NCBI GenBank assembly: GCA_943787175.1
Contig: CALSLK010000014.1
Location: 62,001-126,000, forward strand
DNA length: 64,000 nt
From: an uncultured Alphaproteobacteria bacterium
GTDB lineage: Bacteria > Pseudomonadota > Alphaproteobacteria > SP197
Direction of reading: 5' to 3'
Positions 1 to 8,429 of the stretch are shown one piece after another; the stretch's first letter is position 1; every line of letters starts with the position of its first letter. A program made the translations under genes and the position numbers. The notes under the pieces are model-generated. The model did not search any database. It saw only the letters and a program-made list of their open reading frames with translations, and was not told the DNA's origin.

Positions 1-179
1 TTTCCCGAATTAATGGTCATCCCCTGTAAACAAACATTCCGTTAGTCCGTGCATCATCCAATGCCGTGCTCTCTGCGTCACGCAAATGCCGCGACAACCA
101 TGCACATCTAGATTGGCCCATGGCGTTGCAGGCGGTTCCAATCTGCCTCAGATTCAAGGGGTTCTGCAAGGGGAGGCCG

Positions 180-857
180 ATGAAGCTGATTTTCATGCTG
201 ACCCACAACGACCGCACCGTGGAGAATTGCCTCGATGTTCTGGCCGCTGTGCTGCCGCTGGGGATCAGAGATATCGGGTTCAAGGATATCGGCGTTGCAC
301 CCGGAGTGCTCAGCACGCTGAACCAGCGGATCCAATCGGCCGGGGCCACAAGTTATCTCGAGATTGTCAGCGAAACGCCCGACGCCTGCCTGCAATCAGT
401 AGCGACCGGTAAAGTACTGCCGGTCGACCGGTTGTTGGGCGGCACGGACGTTGAAACGATCCTTCCCATCCTTGCAGGAAGCAACATCGCCTACTTCCCG
501 TTTGCCGGATTCCCCAGGGGCCATCCCACACAATTGGCGGGACAACCCGAACAGGTCGCCGAACACTGCCATGCCTTCATGGCGGCCGGAGCATCCGGCG
601 TCGACCTGCTCGCTTACCGTGCCGTCGATGCAGATCCACTCGACCTTGTGCGTGCCGCACGCGAAGGGCTCGGGAATGGCGAACTCATTGTTGCAGGTTC
701 GATCAGCGGGCCCGATCAGTTACGCAGGCTCCACGATCTGGGCGTCGATGCCGTCACCATCGGCACCGCCCTGTTTTCTGAAGATTACGCCAATGCCCGC
801 AGCGGCGTCGTTGCCCAGTTGGAAGCAGCGCTGGAAACCATCGCAGCGCTCAACTGA
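180..857 (+). CDS. TIM-barrel protein (HisA/HisF-like fold), function unknown
   Basis: A 225-residue protein with the alternating hydrophobic strand and helix pattern of a (beta/alpha)8 barrel. Visible turns are GGTD at residues 87-90, AGSISGP from residue 172 and GVDAVTIGTALF from residue 188; the last two resemble the C-terminal phosphate-binding loops of HisA/HisF and related barrels. The ATG at 180 follows GGGAGG closely, so it is preferred over an in-frame ATG at 66. It faces the minus-strand cupin gene, whose stop lies 11 bases away. HisA activity is not claimed: there are no histidine-pathway neighbours, and the protein is shorter than typical HisA. The fold call is reasonably secure; the substrate is unknown. 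Confidence 0.6.
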   Translation: MKLIFMLTHNDRTVENCLDVLAAVLPLGIRDIGFKDIGVAPGVLSTLNQRIQSAGATSYLEIVSETPDACLQSVATGKVLPVDRLLGGTDVETILPILAGSNIAYFPFAGFPRGHPTQLAGQPEQVAEHCHAFMAAGASGVDLLAYRAVDADPLDLVRAAREGLGNGELIVAGSISGPDQLRRLHDLGVDAVTIGTALFSEDYANARSGVVAQLEAALETIAALN

Positions 858-868
858 CGAGAGCCTGA

Positions 869-1222
869 TCAGTAATACGTCACGTCGCTGCCCACACCAC
901 CGCTGTGTGGTGCATAGACGTCGATGAAGACGACGGGCTTATCCCCCAGGATTTCCCCGCCATGGGGAACGCCGGCAGGTGCAAACCACATGTCGCCGGG
1001 ACCGATATCGCGCACCTCGTCCCCCACGGTCAGGCGCATACGCCCCTGCAGCATCACACTGGACTGCTCATAGGGATGGGAATGCAGCCTGTAGACGCTG
1101 CCCGGATCAAAGCGCGCCCACAGGAACTGTTGATGCGCACCATCCGCCAGGACATTGGTCCAGGCACCATCCGGAAAGAGTTCAGCGCCCGCTTGGGCTT
1201 CATCGGCAGTAAAGATCGGCAT
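869..1222 (-). CDS. Cupin-domain protein
   Basis: A single-domain cupin of 117 residues. Cupin motif 1 is seen as HSHPYEQ at residues 47-53 and motif 2 as PAGVPHGG at 82-89, giving the usual His/His/Glu plus His metal-binding set of a small beta-barrel. Proteins of this kind are often isomerases, dioxygenases or sensors of small metabolites; which applies here cannot be told. It is the last gene of a minus-strand run (SDR, ASCH protein, SDR, cupin), 21 bases after the SDR at 1244-1996, so it probably shares that transcript and acts on the same, unidentified, metabolite. Confidence 0.75.
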   Translation of the reverse strand: MPIFTADEAQAGAELFPDGAWTNVLADGAHQQFLWARFDPGSVYRLHSHPYEQSSVMLQGRMRLTVGDEVRDIGPGDMWFAPAGVPHGGEILGDKPVVFIDVYAPHSGGVGSDVTYY

Positions 1223-1243
1223 GGGTGGTTCCTTGTGTTCGTA

Positions 1244-1996
1244 TCAGCAATGGGCTGTGGCACCGCCATCGGCAACCACGATGGAGCCCGTTATGTAAGA
1301 GGCACGCGGAGATGCCAGGAACAGGATCACGTCGGCAATTTCTTCTGCCTCACCCATGCGCCCCATGATCGTGGCCGCTGCCGGTGCGTTCCTTGGCGCG
1401 CCCGGCTTGTGATGCACAAACGGCGTATCGACCGGCCCGGGGCAGACGCAATTGACCCGGACGCCGTACTCGCCTTCTTCCACTGCCAGCCCGCGCGTGA
1501 AGTTGATGACCCCGGCCTTGCTGGCGCCGTAGACCGTCAGGTTGGCAATGCCGAGCAGCCCCAGTTCCGAGGCGATGTTGATGATCGTACCGCGCCGCTC
1601 ACGCAGGGCGGGCAGAGCCGCCCGGCAGACATTGAACGTACCGCGCATGTTGGTGTCGATGATGGCATCCCAGGTTTCATCAGAGGTCTCGAGCACCGGC
1701 TTGCGGTCCTTGCCCGAGGCGCCGGCACAGTTCACCAGCACATCCACGCCGCCGAACCGCTCGACAATCCCTGCCATGGTGGCGCCGACCGTTACGGCAT
1801 CACGAATGTCGCAACCAAGCGCCAGAGCCTCGCCGCCCAGATCAGCAATCTCCTCGGCAACAGACGCAGCGTCCGTGCGGTCGATCAGGGCAATCTTGGC
1901 CCCTTCCCGTGCAGCACCCAGGGCGCTTGCCCGCCCGATGCCCGACGCGCCGCCGGTGATGGCGATAACCTTGCCTTCAAGCTCCAGATTCATCAC
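1244..1996 (-). CDS. SDR-family NAD(P)-dependent oxidoreductase
   Basis: A classical short-chain dehydrogenase/reductase of 250 residues. The cofactor-binding TGGASGIG motif is at residues 14-21, the NCAG structural motif near 92, and the catalytic YGASK (Tyr, Lys) near 160 with an upstream Ser. The C-terminal GGATAHC follows the usual substrate-loop region. An acidic residue (LIDR) after beta-2 favours NAD over NADP, which is an inference. The start codon overlaps the stop of the upstream ASCH gene by four bases (ATGA), so the two are translationally coupled. Substrate unknown; cupin and M20 neighbours suggest a small catabolic cluster. Confidence 0.85.
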   Translation of the reverse strand: MMNLELEGKVIAITGGASGIGRASALGAAREGAKIALIDRTDAASVAEEIADLGGEALALGCDIRDAVTVGATMAGIVERFGGVDVLVNCAGASGKDRKPVLETSDETWDAIIDTNMRGTFNVCRAALPALRERRGTIINIASELGLLGIANLTVYGASKAGVINFTRGLAVEEGEYGVRVNCVCPGPVDTPFVHHKPGAPRNAPAAATIMGRMGEAEEIADVILFLASPRASYITGSIVVADGGATAHC

Positions 1997-2481
1997 CGAC
2001 CTCCATAAACCAGCTCGAAACTCTCACAAACAATGGGCTGATCATCACGCCAGGTCTGCCCCCATTTTGCGCTCTGATCCTTGAAATACTGCAGATGCGC
2101 CCCTCGCCAGTGTTCAACGCTCAGATCGCCTTCACCTTCGGATGCTGCAAAGACTTCGCCCACATCCTCGAACGGTGTGATGGCAATGTTGGTCATCTGC
2201 ACGACACAGGTTGGCGCACCCTTAGTTGTCGTCACGATCCAGCAATCGCCGGGACGGCGCATGGGGGTGGCCTCCTGCTCGAACTGCAGCTTCATGTGGG
2301 CCGTGCCACGCTTCTGGCCCTGTGCGGCCATGCCGGCGAGCTCATCGATAAACGCTGCACGGTCGGGCGTGCGGGGTTCTGCAAAGGTCCCGGCGTGATG
2401 CGTCGTTGCAGGGTCGATCCCCGTTGCCGCGCAGGCCTTTTCCCAGAAAGCGCGAGTCTCGGAGGTATCAAAACGCAGCAT
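1993..2481 (-). CDS. ASCH-domain protein
   Basis: A 162-residue protein whose second half carries the features of an ASCH domain: a beta-strand-rich core with RPGDCWIVT, a CVVQMTNIAITPFEDV strand pair, and the downstream acidic GEGDLSVEHWRGAH segment. ASCH proteins have a PUA-like fold and are thought to bind RNA or nucleotide-like ligands. Some are amidohydrolases for acetylated cytidine, but those are much shorter. It lies between two SDR genes on the minus strand and overlaps the downstream one by four bases. Nothing in the context reveals the ligand. Confidence 0.7.
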   Translation of the reverse strand: MLRFDTSETRAFWEKACAATGIDPATTHHAGTFAEPRTPDRAAFIDELAGMAAQGQKRGTAHMKLQFEQEATPMRRPGDCWIVTTTKGAPTCVVQMTNIAITPFEDVGEVFAASEGEGDLSVEHWRGAHLQYFKDQSAKWGQTWRDDQPIVCESFELVYGGR

Positions 2482-2499
2482 GAGATTTCTCCAGTTCGT

Positions 2500-3291
2500 T
2501 CAGATCGGAGGCAGGTGGTCGACCGGCATGGTGTAGTTTACCGGCATGCGTCCGCCATCGGGATAGATTACCTGGCCCGTCACATAAGATGCATCGCTGC
2601 TCGCCAGGAAGGACACAACCGAAGCGACTTCCTCGACTTCACCGCAACGTCCGATCGGCGTGCGCGAAAGAATGGTGCGATAGGATTCCTCGCTGGTCAG
2701 CACGGCTTTCTTCGCCAGGTCCGTCAGGATCGTGCCTGGCCCCACCGCGTTCACGCGCACACCACGTTTGGCGAGTGAGATTGCGAAGATACGTGTGAGC
2801 TGGTTGATCCCGGCCTTGGAGATGCCATAGGGCACACTTTCAGGAATTGCGAGCAGCGCCTGGGCCGAGGACATGTTGACGATGGCCCCGCCGCTCTCCT
2901 GATTGACCATCACGCGGGCGGCTTCCTGCGAGCCAAAAAACGTGCCCTTCAGGTTGATGCCCATCACCTTGTCGAAATCAGCCTCGCTGATGTCGAGCAC
3001 GCTGGCACCGATACCCATGCCCGCATTGTTCACCATGATATCCAGGCTGCCGAAGGTTTCGACCGCCCCGCGCACCAGATCAGCCATCTCGGCCTGAACA
3101 GAGACATCAGTCATGACGCCAATCGCAGTCGTGCCGCTGGCATCAAGCGCCTTTGCTTCGGCAATCGCCTTTTCGCCCTGCACATCGCTCAGTACGACCT
3201 TCGCGCCCTCGGCATGCAGCCGTTGCGCGCAGGCCAGACCAATGCCCTGCGCTGCACCGGTGACCACAGCCACCTTGCCTTCATGATTCAT
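2500..3291 (-). CDS. SDR-family NAD(P)-dependent oxidoreductase
   Basis: A 263-residue short-chain dehydrogenase. TGAAQGIG near residue 10 binds the dinucleotide, NNAGMGIG lies near residue 88, and catalytic YGISKAG follows a Ser about 13 residues earlier; a GG-containing C-terminal loop ends the fold. The open frame extends 46 codons further upstream, but the Met at 3291 starts exactly at the first beta strand and is the natural SDR start. It is the first gene of the minus-strand run ending with the cupin. It diverges from the M20 peptidase across about 180 bases that must hold both promoters. Confidence 0.85.
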   Translation of the reverse strand: MNHEGKVAVVTGAAQGIGLACAQRLHAEGAKVVLSDVQGEKAIAEAKALDASGTTAIGVMTDVSVQAEMADLVRGAVETFGSLDIMVNNAGMGIGASVLDISEADFDKVMGINLKGTFFGSQEAARVMVNQESGGAIVNMSSAQALLAIPESVPYGISKAGINQLTRIFAISLAKRGVRVNAVGPGTILTDLAKKAVLTSEESYRTILSRTPIGRCGEVEEVASVVSFLASSDASYVTGQVIYPDGGRMPVNYTMPVDHLPPI

Positions 3292-3469
3292 GTTGCACCC
3301 GTGTGATCGATGGAGTTCCAGAATCAAAGCATAGCTGGCGTCGCGCCGGGGTTCGATCATTCCATGAGCAAAATTGTGCGCATGGATCGAAACTCTTTGC
3401 TTAAGGCCCGCCCGTGAATATGCGATCACATGGGCCAGCCGTCACGACCATCCGGGAAGGAACCACATC

Positions 3470-4756
3470 ATGCTCGACCGCAACCTCGCCGACGACATTC
3501 TGGCCGCCGTCGATCAAGGCTTCGATGATCAGATTACTTTCACCCAGGACCTCGTGCGCCATCCTTCCCAGCGCGGTCAGGAGCACACGGCACAGGATTT
3601 CATGTTCGAGGCCATGCGCGGCCGTGGCCTTGCCATGGACCGCTGGGCCATTGATGTCGAAACGATCAAGGACCATCCCGGTTTCTCTCCGGTCACCGTG
3701 AACTACGACAACGCCATCAACGTCGTGGGTGCCCACCGCCCGCGAGAAGCCACGGGCAAAAGCCTGATCCTCAACGGCCATATCGATGTCGTGCCCACCG
3801 GCCCGCTCGATATGTGGTCGTTCCAGCCCTACGAGCCCGCCATTGTCGATGGCTGGATGCATGGCCGCGGTGCCGGCGACATGAAGGCCGGTCTGGGAAT
3901 CAACCTCTACGCCTTCGATGCCCTCAAGCGTGCAGGCGTTCAACCTGCTTCCACGGTCTATATGCAATCGGTCACGGAAGAGGAATGCACCGGCAACGGC
4001 GCGCTCTCCTGCCTGACACGCGGCTACCATGCCGATGCTGCCATCATCACCGAACCCAGCGACGAACATCTCACCCGCGCCAATGTCGGCGTCATCTGGT
4101 TTTCGGTCGAGGTCCGTGGCCGCCCGGCCCACGTGCTGGAATCCAATGTCGGCAGCAACGCCATCATTTCGACCTACAAGATCATCGACGCCCTGCAGGA
4201 CCTCGAAACACAGTGGAATGCGCGCAAGGCCGATATTCCGCTTTTCAGCGATCTCGAAAAGCCCATCACCATCAACATCGGACGCATCGAGGGTGGCGAC
4301 TGGGCCTCATCGGTCCCCTGCTGGTGCCGCATCGATGTGCGCGCGGGCATCTATCCCGGCGTGAAGGTTGCAGATGCCCAGGCCGAGATCGAAGCCGCCA
4401 TCCGCACGTCGCTGCGTGATGACCCCTATCTCTCCAACCATCCCCCCGCCATTACCTATAACGGCTTCACGGCAGAAGGTTATGTGCTGGAAGAAGGCGG
4501 CGAGGCGGAAGCCTGCCTGCGCGGCTGCCACGCCGAAATCTTCCAGCGTGAGCTCCAGGACTCCGTCACCCCGGCTTATCTCGATGGTCGGGTTTTCGTG
4601 CTCTACGACGATACGCCAGCGCTGGTCTATGGCCCCAAATCCGAACGCATCCACGGCTTTGACGAACGGGTCGAACTCCACTCCATCCGCCAGGTCACTA
4701 AGGCCGTCGCCCTCTTCATGGCCAACTGGTGTGGTACGGAGCCGGTGCATGCCTGA
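3470..4756 (+). CDS. M20-family metallopeptidase/deacylase (ArgE/DapE/ACY1-like)
   Basis: A 428-residue member of the M20 di-zinc amidohydrolase family, which removes acyl groups or cleaves short peptide bonds in the cytoplasm. Zinc-site motifs are in order: GHIDVVP (His near residue 104), GAGDMKAG (bridging Asp near 137), the catalytic-base region TEEECTGNG near 168-176, and a late His in RIHGFDE. The dimerisation domain is the middle part starting with RGRPAHVLES. The ATG at 3470 follows GGGAAGG, so the longer reading is not used. Family assignment is firm; substrate (N-acyl amino acid, carbamoyl compound or peptide) is not. Confidence 0.85.
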   Translation: MLDRNLADDILAAVDQGFDDQITFTQDLVRHPSQRGQEHTAQDFMFEAMRGRGLAMDRWAIDVETIKDHPGFSPVTVNYDNAINVVGAHRPREATGKSLILNGHIDVVPTGPLDMWSFQPYEPAIVDGWMHGRGAGDMKAGLGINLYAFDALKRAGVQPASTVYMQSVTEEECTGNGALSCLTRGYHADAAIITEPSDEHLTRANVGVIWFSVEVRGRPAHVLESNVGSNAIISTYKIIDALQDLETQWNARKADIPLFSDLEKPITINIGRIEGGDWASSVPCWCRIDVRAGIYPGVKVADAQAEIEAAIRTSLRDDPYLSNHPPAITYNGFTAEGYVLEEGGEAEACLRGCHAEIFQRELQDSVTPAYLDGRVFVLYDDTPALVYGPKSERIHGFDERVELHSIRQVTKAVALFMANWCGTEPVHA

Positions 4757-4851
4757 TGTAGAGGCCCACGCAGGTTTCGGGCGCACAAGACAATAGAGCC
4801 CGCCGACCATATCGGGGGCCCGCAGTCCAGAAAAAATCGAGAGGAAAATGA

Positions 4852-4925
4852 TGGCCGGTCCAGGACTTGAACCTGGGACATTCGGGCTAGAAACCCGACG
4901 CTCTACCAACTGAGACTAACCGGCC
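4852..4925 (-). tRNA. tRNA-Arg(UCU), with one extra base in the D arm
   Basis: Reading the minus strand gives acceptor arms GGCCGGT/ACCGGCC with discriminator A, an anticodon stem TCGGG/CCCGA enclosing the loop TTTCTAG (anticodon TCT), and a T arm CCAGG-TTCAAGT-CCTGG. The D arm reads GTCTCAGTTGGTAGAGC where GCTCAGTTGGTAGAGC is expected. One additional T makes the gene 74 rather than 73 bases and breaks the D stem. Everything else is canonical, so a sequencing insertion is the simplest reading. CCA is not encoded. Confidence 0.85.
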
Positions 4926-5025
4926 ATACTGGAGCCTGTATAGGCAGGAGGCGGGAACATGTCGAGATCAATCGACCCACCGTCCTGCAGATTCGAGACT
5001 TGATGAAAAAGAGAAGGGGGAGAGA

Positions 5026-5097
5026 TGGCCGGACTAGGGATTGAACCCAGGACCTTCGAAATAGAAGTTCGATGCTCTACCTCTGAGCTACCCGGCC
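5026..5097 (-). tRNA. tRNA-Arg(UCU), second copy of different sequence
   Basis: On the minus strand the acceptor stem is GGCCGGG/TCCGGCC (one G-T pair), the D arm has a short loop (GCTCAGAGGTAGAGC), and the anticodon stem TCGAA/TTCGA encloses the loop CTTCTAT with anticodon TCT. The T arm is CTGGG-TTCAATC-CCTAG with one weak pair. The gene is 72 bases and CCA is not encoded. It lies 100 bases from another TCT tRNA but differs from it through most of the body, so it is not a recent tandem copy. Confidence 0.85.
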
Positions 5098-5263
5098 ATA
5101 TCGCAGCCTGTGTAGGCGGGCACCAGGCGGATGTCGAGGCTAATCGCCCAAAGGCGCATAACCTCCTGGTCTGCACATTGCCAGCACGACCGAACGAAAC
5201 CGGTGAACGCATGATCGTTGCACTGGTACGCTAATCTCGACGCAGATCTCGGAGGCCCCTTTC

Positions 5264-6481
5264 ATGACAGACAATCCCTCAAGCTATGATCTGGACTCTG
5301 CCAGGACGTTTCACGAAGAGACGACGTTGCAGAACTGGTCCGACGATCCCCGGTTGATGCACTACAGCTTCCTGCACATGTCCGAATTCTTCCCGCACGC
5401 GATCATCCACCGCAACGAACCGGCATCGGAATTGGACGAGGCTCTACGCGACGACATCGCAGGCTTTCAAGTCGACAGCACGCTGGGAAGAACAACGCTT
5501 GAGCGTTATGTCGAGGCCGCACCCGTGAACGGCGTGGTGATCGTCGAAGGGGGCAGGATCGTCTTCGAGCGTTATCCCCGCATGCGACCCTTCGACAAAC
5601 ACCTGTTGATGTCGGTCACAAAAATCTTCGTCTCCACCATCATCGGCATCATGGAAGACCGTGGCCAGATTGATGTCGAACAGGGCGTGCAGCACTACCT
5701 CCCCGCCCTTGAAGGTTCCGCCTGGGACGGCACCAGCGTGCTCGATGTGCTCGACATGGCTTCAGGCATCAACTGCCCGGAGGAAGGCGTCCCTGACGCC
5801 TATTCAAACCCGGCGCAGCCCTATTACCACTACGAGGCAAGCCTTGGCTGGCTCGCTCCGACCCAAGATACCAGCGACACCCCCTATGCCTACATGCCAA
5901 AACTGGACCGGCGCATCCCGACCGGTCAGGCGTTTGAATACACTTCGGTCAACACCTTCGTCCTGGGTTGGCTGGCCGAAACGATCCTGGAGAAAACCTT
6001 CAACGAGATTGCCACCGAACTTCTCTGGTCGCGGATCGGCGCGGAATCCGACGCGCTCATCTCGGTTTCCCGCAACGCCAATGCACCGGCCACCCATGGC
6101 GGCATTTCTGCCACCTTGCGCGATGTCGCGCGTCTGGGCCTGGCATTTACGCCCACGGGTCGCGCAGGCAAACAGGGGCCCGTGGTCAGTGACTGGGCAC
6201 TCGACAAGATTCTCAACCACGGTCGGCCGGACCTCTTCATGGAAGGCACACTGGGTCCGAAACTGACTGAAGAACTGGGCGAACAGCCACGCCACAACAC
6301 CTACCAGTGGGATTTCGTCATGCACGATGGCGACTTCTTCAAGGGTGGTTATGGCGGTCAGGGCCTCTACATCTCCCCACGCAAGGACATGGTCGTTGCC
6401 TTCTTTGGAACGCCAGATGATGAAGGAAACGAGAACCAGATGACATCAGTCGCCAGACAGCTCTGCAACGCCGACTTCTGA
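5264..6481 (+). CDS. Serine hydrolase of the beta-lactamase class C / esterase family
   Basis: A 405-residue serine hydrolase. The SxxK nucleophile motif is SVTK (Ser117, Lys120) and the second-site Tyr motif is YTSVN (Tyr226, Asn230). The third conserved element is probably the HDGDFFKGGYGGQG region near the C-terminus. There is no N-terminal signal peptide, so unlike AmpC it probably acts in the cytoplasm. Family members hydrolyse 6-aminohexanoate oligomers, small esters or amides, and beta-lactam resistance should not be assumed. It is followed 15 bases later by the YkgJ-type gene, probably co-transcribed. TCGGAGGCCC precedes the ATG. Confidence 0.8.
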   Translation: MTDNPSSYDLDSARTFHEETTLQNWSDDPRLMHYSFLHMSEFFPHAIIHRNEPASELDEALRDDIAGFQVDSTLGRTTLERYVEAAPVNGVVIVEGGRIVFERYPRMRPFDKHLLMSVTKIFVSTIIGIMEDRGQIDVEQGVQHYLPALEGSAWDGTSVLDVLDMASGINCPEEGVPDAYSNPAQPYYHYEASLGWLAPTQDTSDTPYAYMPKLDRRIPTGQAFEYTSVNTFVLGWLAETILEKTFNEIATELLWSRIGAESDALISVSRNANAPATHGGISATLRDVARLGLAFTPTGRAGKQGPVVSDWALDKILNHGRPDLFMEGTLGPKLTEELGEQPRHNTYQWDFVMHDGDFFKGGYGGQGLYISPRKDMVVAFFGTPDDEGNENQMTSVARQLCNADF

Positions 6482-6496
6482 GCGCAAGGCAAAGCC

Positions 6497-7039
6497 ATGA
6501 CCACCGCCACCTCTATCGAAGACAGCCTCTGCTGCTATTGCTCCATGTGCTGCAACGGCTCGCTCTTCAGCCACGCCAAGCTCGACGATGACGAGCGCGC
6601 CCGGCTTGGTGATTCCATTTTTTACGAAGACGTCAAGGGGTCAAAGAACCTGCAGTTTCCCTGCACCCAGCTGGGGAAAAACGGAGCCTGTCAGGTCTAT
6701 GAGAGCCGTCCGGCGGTCTGCCAGGCGTTCCGCTGTGCTTTGTTGCGCGCCCACGACAGCGAAAAGGTTTCCCTGGAGGAAGCCAAACAGCTCGTCGACG
6801 ATGCCAAGGAGATCAAGGCGCGTGCCAGAGAGGCCATCGACGCCGCGGCAGCCAGACTTCCAAAAGTCGTCAAGGAGGCACGTATCAGCCGTGCCATGCG
6901 CGCCCTGGAACACGAGCATGAAGCAGGCGATGGCGATATCAGCAACATCGCCTTCAAACGCGCCAAAACCCATTTCCGGCTCTATCGCCGCTTCATCCGC
7001 GAGTACTTCTCCAGCAAGTACCCACTGAACCGGCTCTAG
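6497..7039 (+). CDS. YkgJ-type zinc/iron-chelating cysteine-cluster protein
   Basis: A 180-residue protein with the cysteine spacing of the YkgJ family: CCYCSMCC at residues 12-19, then C in FPCTQL, C in GACQVY, and VCQAFRC. The family is annotated as chelating a metal (zinc or an Fe-S cluster), but its role is not established. The C-terminal half is helical and charged with no further cysteines. It probably shares a transcript with the hydrolase upstream. Its stop overlaps by four bases the end of a truncated minus-strand Ldh2 gene. Confidence 0.75.
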   Translation: MTTATSIEDSLCCYCSMCCNGSLFSHAKLDDDERARLGDSIFYEDVKGSKNLQFPCTQLGKNGACQVYESRPAVCQAFRCALLRAHDSEKVSLEEAKQLVDDAKEIKARAREAIDAAAARLPKVVKEARISRAMRALEHEHEAGDGDISNIAFKRAKTHFRLYRRFIREYFSSKYPLNRL

Positions 7040-7381
7040 TCTGGAAGCGTGACACCCAGTTTGGCGGCAACCTTCTTGGCCTCAGCCCAGGCAGCCTCGT
7101 CGATCGGCACCGTTCCGCGCTCAAGCGACTGGCGGCGCGCCGCAAATGAACGCTCGCCCGGTATCAGGATCTCCTCGATTCCCGGTGCCTTGCGCGAACC
7201 CTTCACCTCTTCGACATAAGCCGAAACCGATTTCCGAAAGTCTCCGGAATCACCAAACGCTTCCGGGTCGATCGCGATGAAAAGATGCCCCTTGCCGCCA
7301 TGGGGCGCCATAGCGGTCTTCATCCATGTGTTCGACCCAGTCGTCGTCCCGGCTGCCATCGCTGCGGAACTGGGTCGAGGG
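7036..7381 (-). pseudogene. 3' fragment of an Ldh2-family malate/L-lactate/ureidoglycolate dehydrogenase, cut by an insertion sequence
   Basis: Only the C-terminal third of an Ldh2 (YlbC/ComC-type) NAD-dependent oxidoreductase remains. Seen are GHLFIAIDPEAFGD, the helix SVSAYVEEVKGSR, and the family-typical ending with IPGE and a LGVTLPD tail. Upstream residues DEDRYGAPWRQ join GHLF only if one G is removed from a GGGG run near 7300. The reading ends abruptly at 7381, where the IS3-family terminal repeat begins. The 5' part of the gene is nowhere else in the window. A complete relative is present at 35947-37036. Confidence 0.75.
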
Positions 7382-7454
7382 TGTCCGTCGTCAGAACATT
7401 TGGGACGCGTGAGCTCGTTTTCTAATTGAGTATCTGGCTCATCTTGATTTGATG

Positions 7455-8429
7455 TTAAGCCGCTTGTTGTTGATGGTTCAAGCGGCGGGTTTGGATGGTG
7501 AGTTTTTTGATCTTTTCCCTCTTTTCGATGATGGCTGTGTGGCGCCCGAAGTAAGCATCCGATGGTGTGACGTTGCCAATGCTCTCGTGGTAGCGATGGT
7601 TGTTGTAATAATCCACGAAGGTGCCGATCTGGTTTTCGAGATCGCCCTGCAGATAGTAGTTTTCCAGCAAGATCCGGTTCTTGAGCGTCTGATGCCAACG
7701 CTCGATCTTACCCTGGGTCTGCGGGTGATAGGGTGCACCGCGAACGTGCTCCATACCCTGGCCTTCAAGCCATTCGGCCAGATCGCCGGATATATAGGAC
7801 GAACCATTATCGCTGAGCAGCCGGGGTTTATGGATGACCTCGGCCTGGTCGCAGCCTGATGCTTCCAACGCGAGTTCCAGTGTCTGGGTCACATCGCCCG
7901 CCTTCATGGTGGTGCACAGCTTCCAGGCGATGATGTAGCGCGAGTAGTCGTCGAGAATGGTCGACAGATAGAACCATCCCCATCCGATGACCTTGAAGTA
8001 GGTGAAGTCGGTCTGCCAGAGCTGGTTCGGAGCTGAGGTCTTGTCCTTGAACTCATTCGCTGCCTTGATGACGATGAAGGCCGGGCTGGTGATCAGGTCG
8101 TGGGCCTTGAGCAGCCGGTAGACAGACGCTTCTGAGACAAAATAGCGTCTCGTGTCAGTGAACCTCACGGCCAGTTCCCTGGACGATAGTTCCGGCTCAT
8201 CCAGGGCCATCTCCACGATCTGCTGGCGCACATCGTCGGGGATGCGGTTCCACACCCGACCGGGGCCACTGGTGCGGTCATCAAGGCCGCCTCCACCTCG
8301 ATACCGGTCGTACCACCGGTAAAACGTCGTGCTCGGGATGCCCAGCTTATCCAACGTCCGCCGGACCGGTAGATGAGAGCCTTCGACCAGCCTGATGATT
8401 TCCAGTTTCTCAGATGCGGGATATCTCAT
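7455..8429 (-). CDS. IS3-family transposase, DDE catalytic subunit (OrfB)
   Basis: A 324-residue transposase with an N-terminal helix-turn-helix (LPVRRTLDKLGIPSTTFYRW) and an rve-type integrase core. The DDE triad is visible as QTDFTYF (Asp), LLSDNGSSY (Asp) and TQGKIERWHQTLK (Glu). The ending RYHESIGNVTPSDAYFGR is the usual IS3 OrfB tail. The ORF is intact. Its ATG overlaps the OrfA stop (ATGA), and an A7 slippery run 29 bases upstream would also allow an OrfAB fusion by -1 frameshifting. The fusion is the active transposase in characterised IS3-family members. Confidence 0.92.
   Translation of the reverse strand: MRYPASEKLEIIRLVEGSHLPVRRTLDKLGIPSTTFYRWYDRYRGGGGLDDRTSGPGRVWNRIPDDVRQQIVEMALDEPELSSRELAVRFTDTRRYFVSEASVYRLLKAHDLITSPAFIVIKAANEFKDKTSAPNQLWQTDFTYFKVIGWGWFYLSTILDDYSRYIIAWKLCTTMKAGDVTQTLELALEASGCDQAEVIHKPRLLSDNGSSYISGDLAEWLEGQGMEHVRGAPYHPQTQGKIERWHQTLKNRILLENYYLQGDLENQIGTFVDYYNNHRYHESIGNVTPSDAYFGRHTAIIEKREKIKKLTIQTRRLNHQQQAA

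Noticed and set aside
2095-2778. Long plus-strand frames opposite the ASCH and SDR genes
   Set aside because: High-GC shadow frames; the minus-strand proteins have clear family motifs and operon overlaps.
5264-6481. Beta-lactam resistance gene
   Set aside because: SxxK and YxN are shared by esterases and amidases of the same fold, and there is no signal peptide as expected for a periplasmic beta-lactamase.
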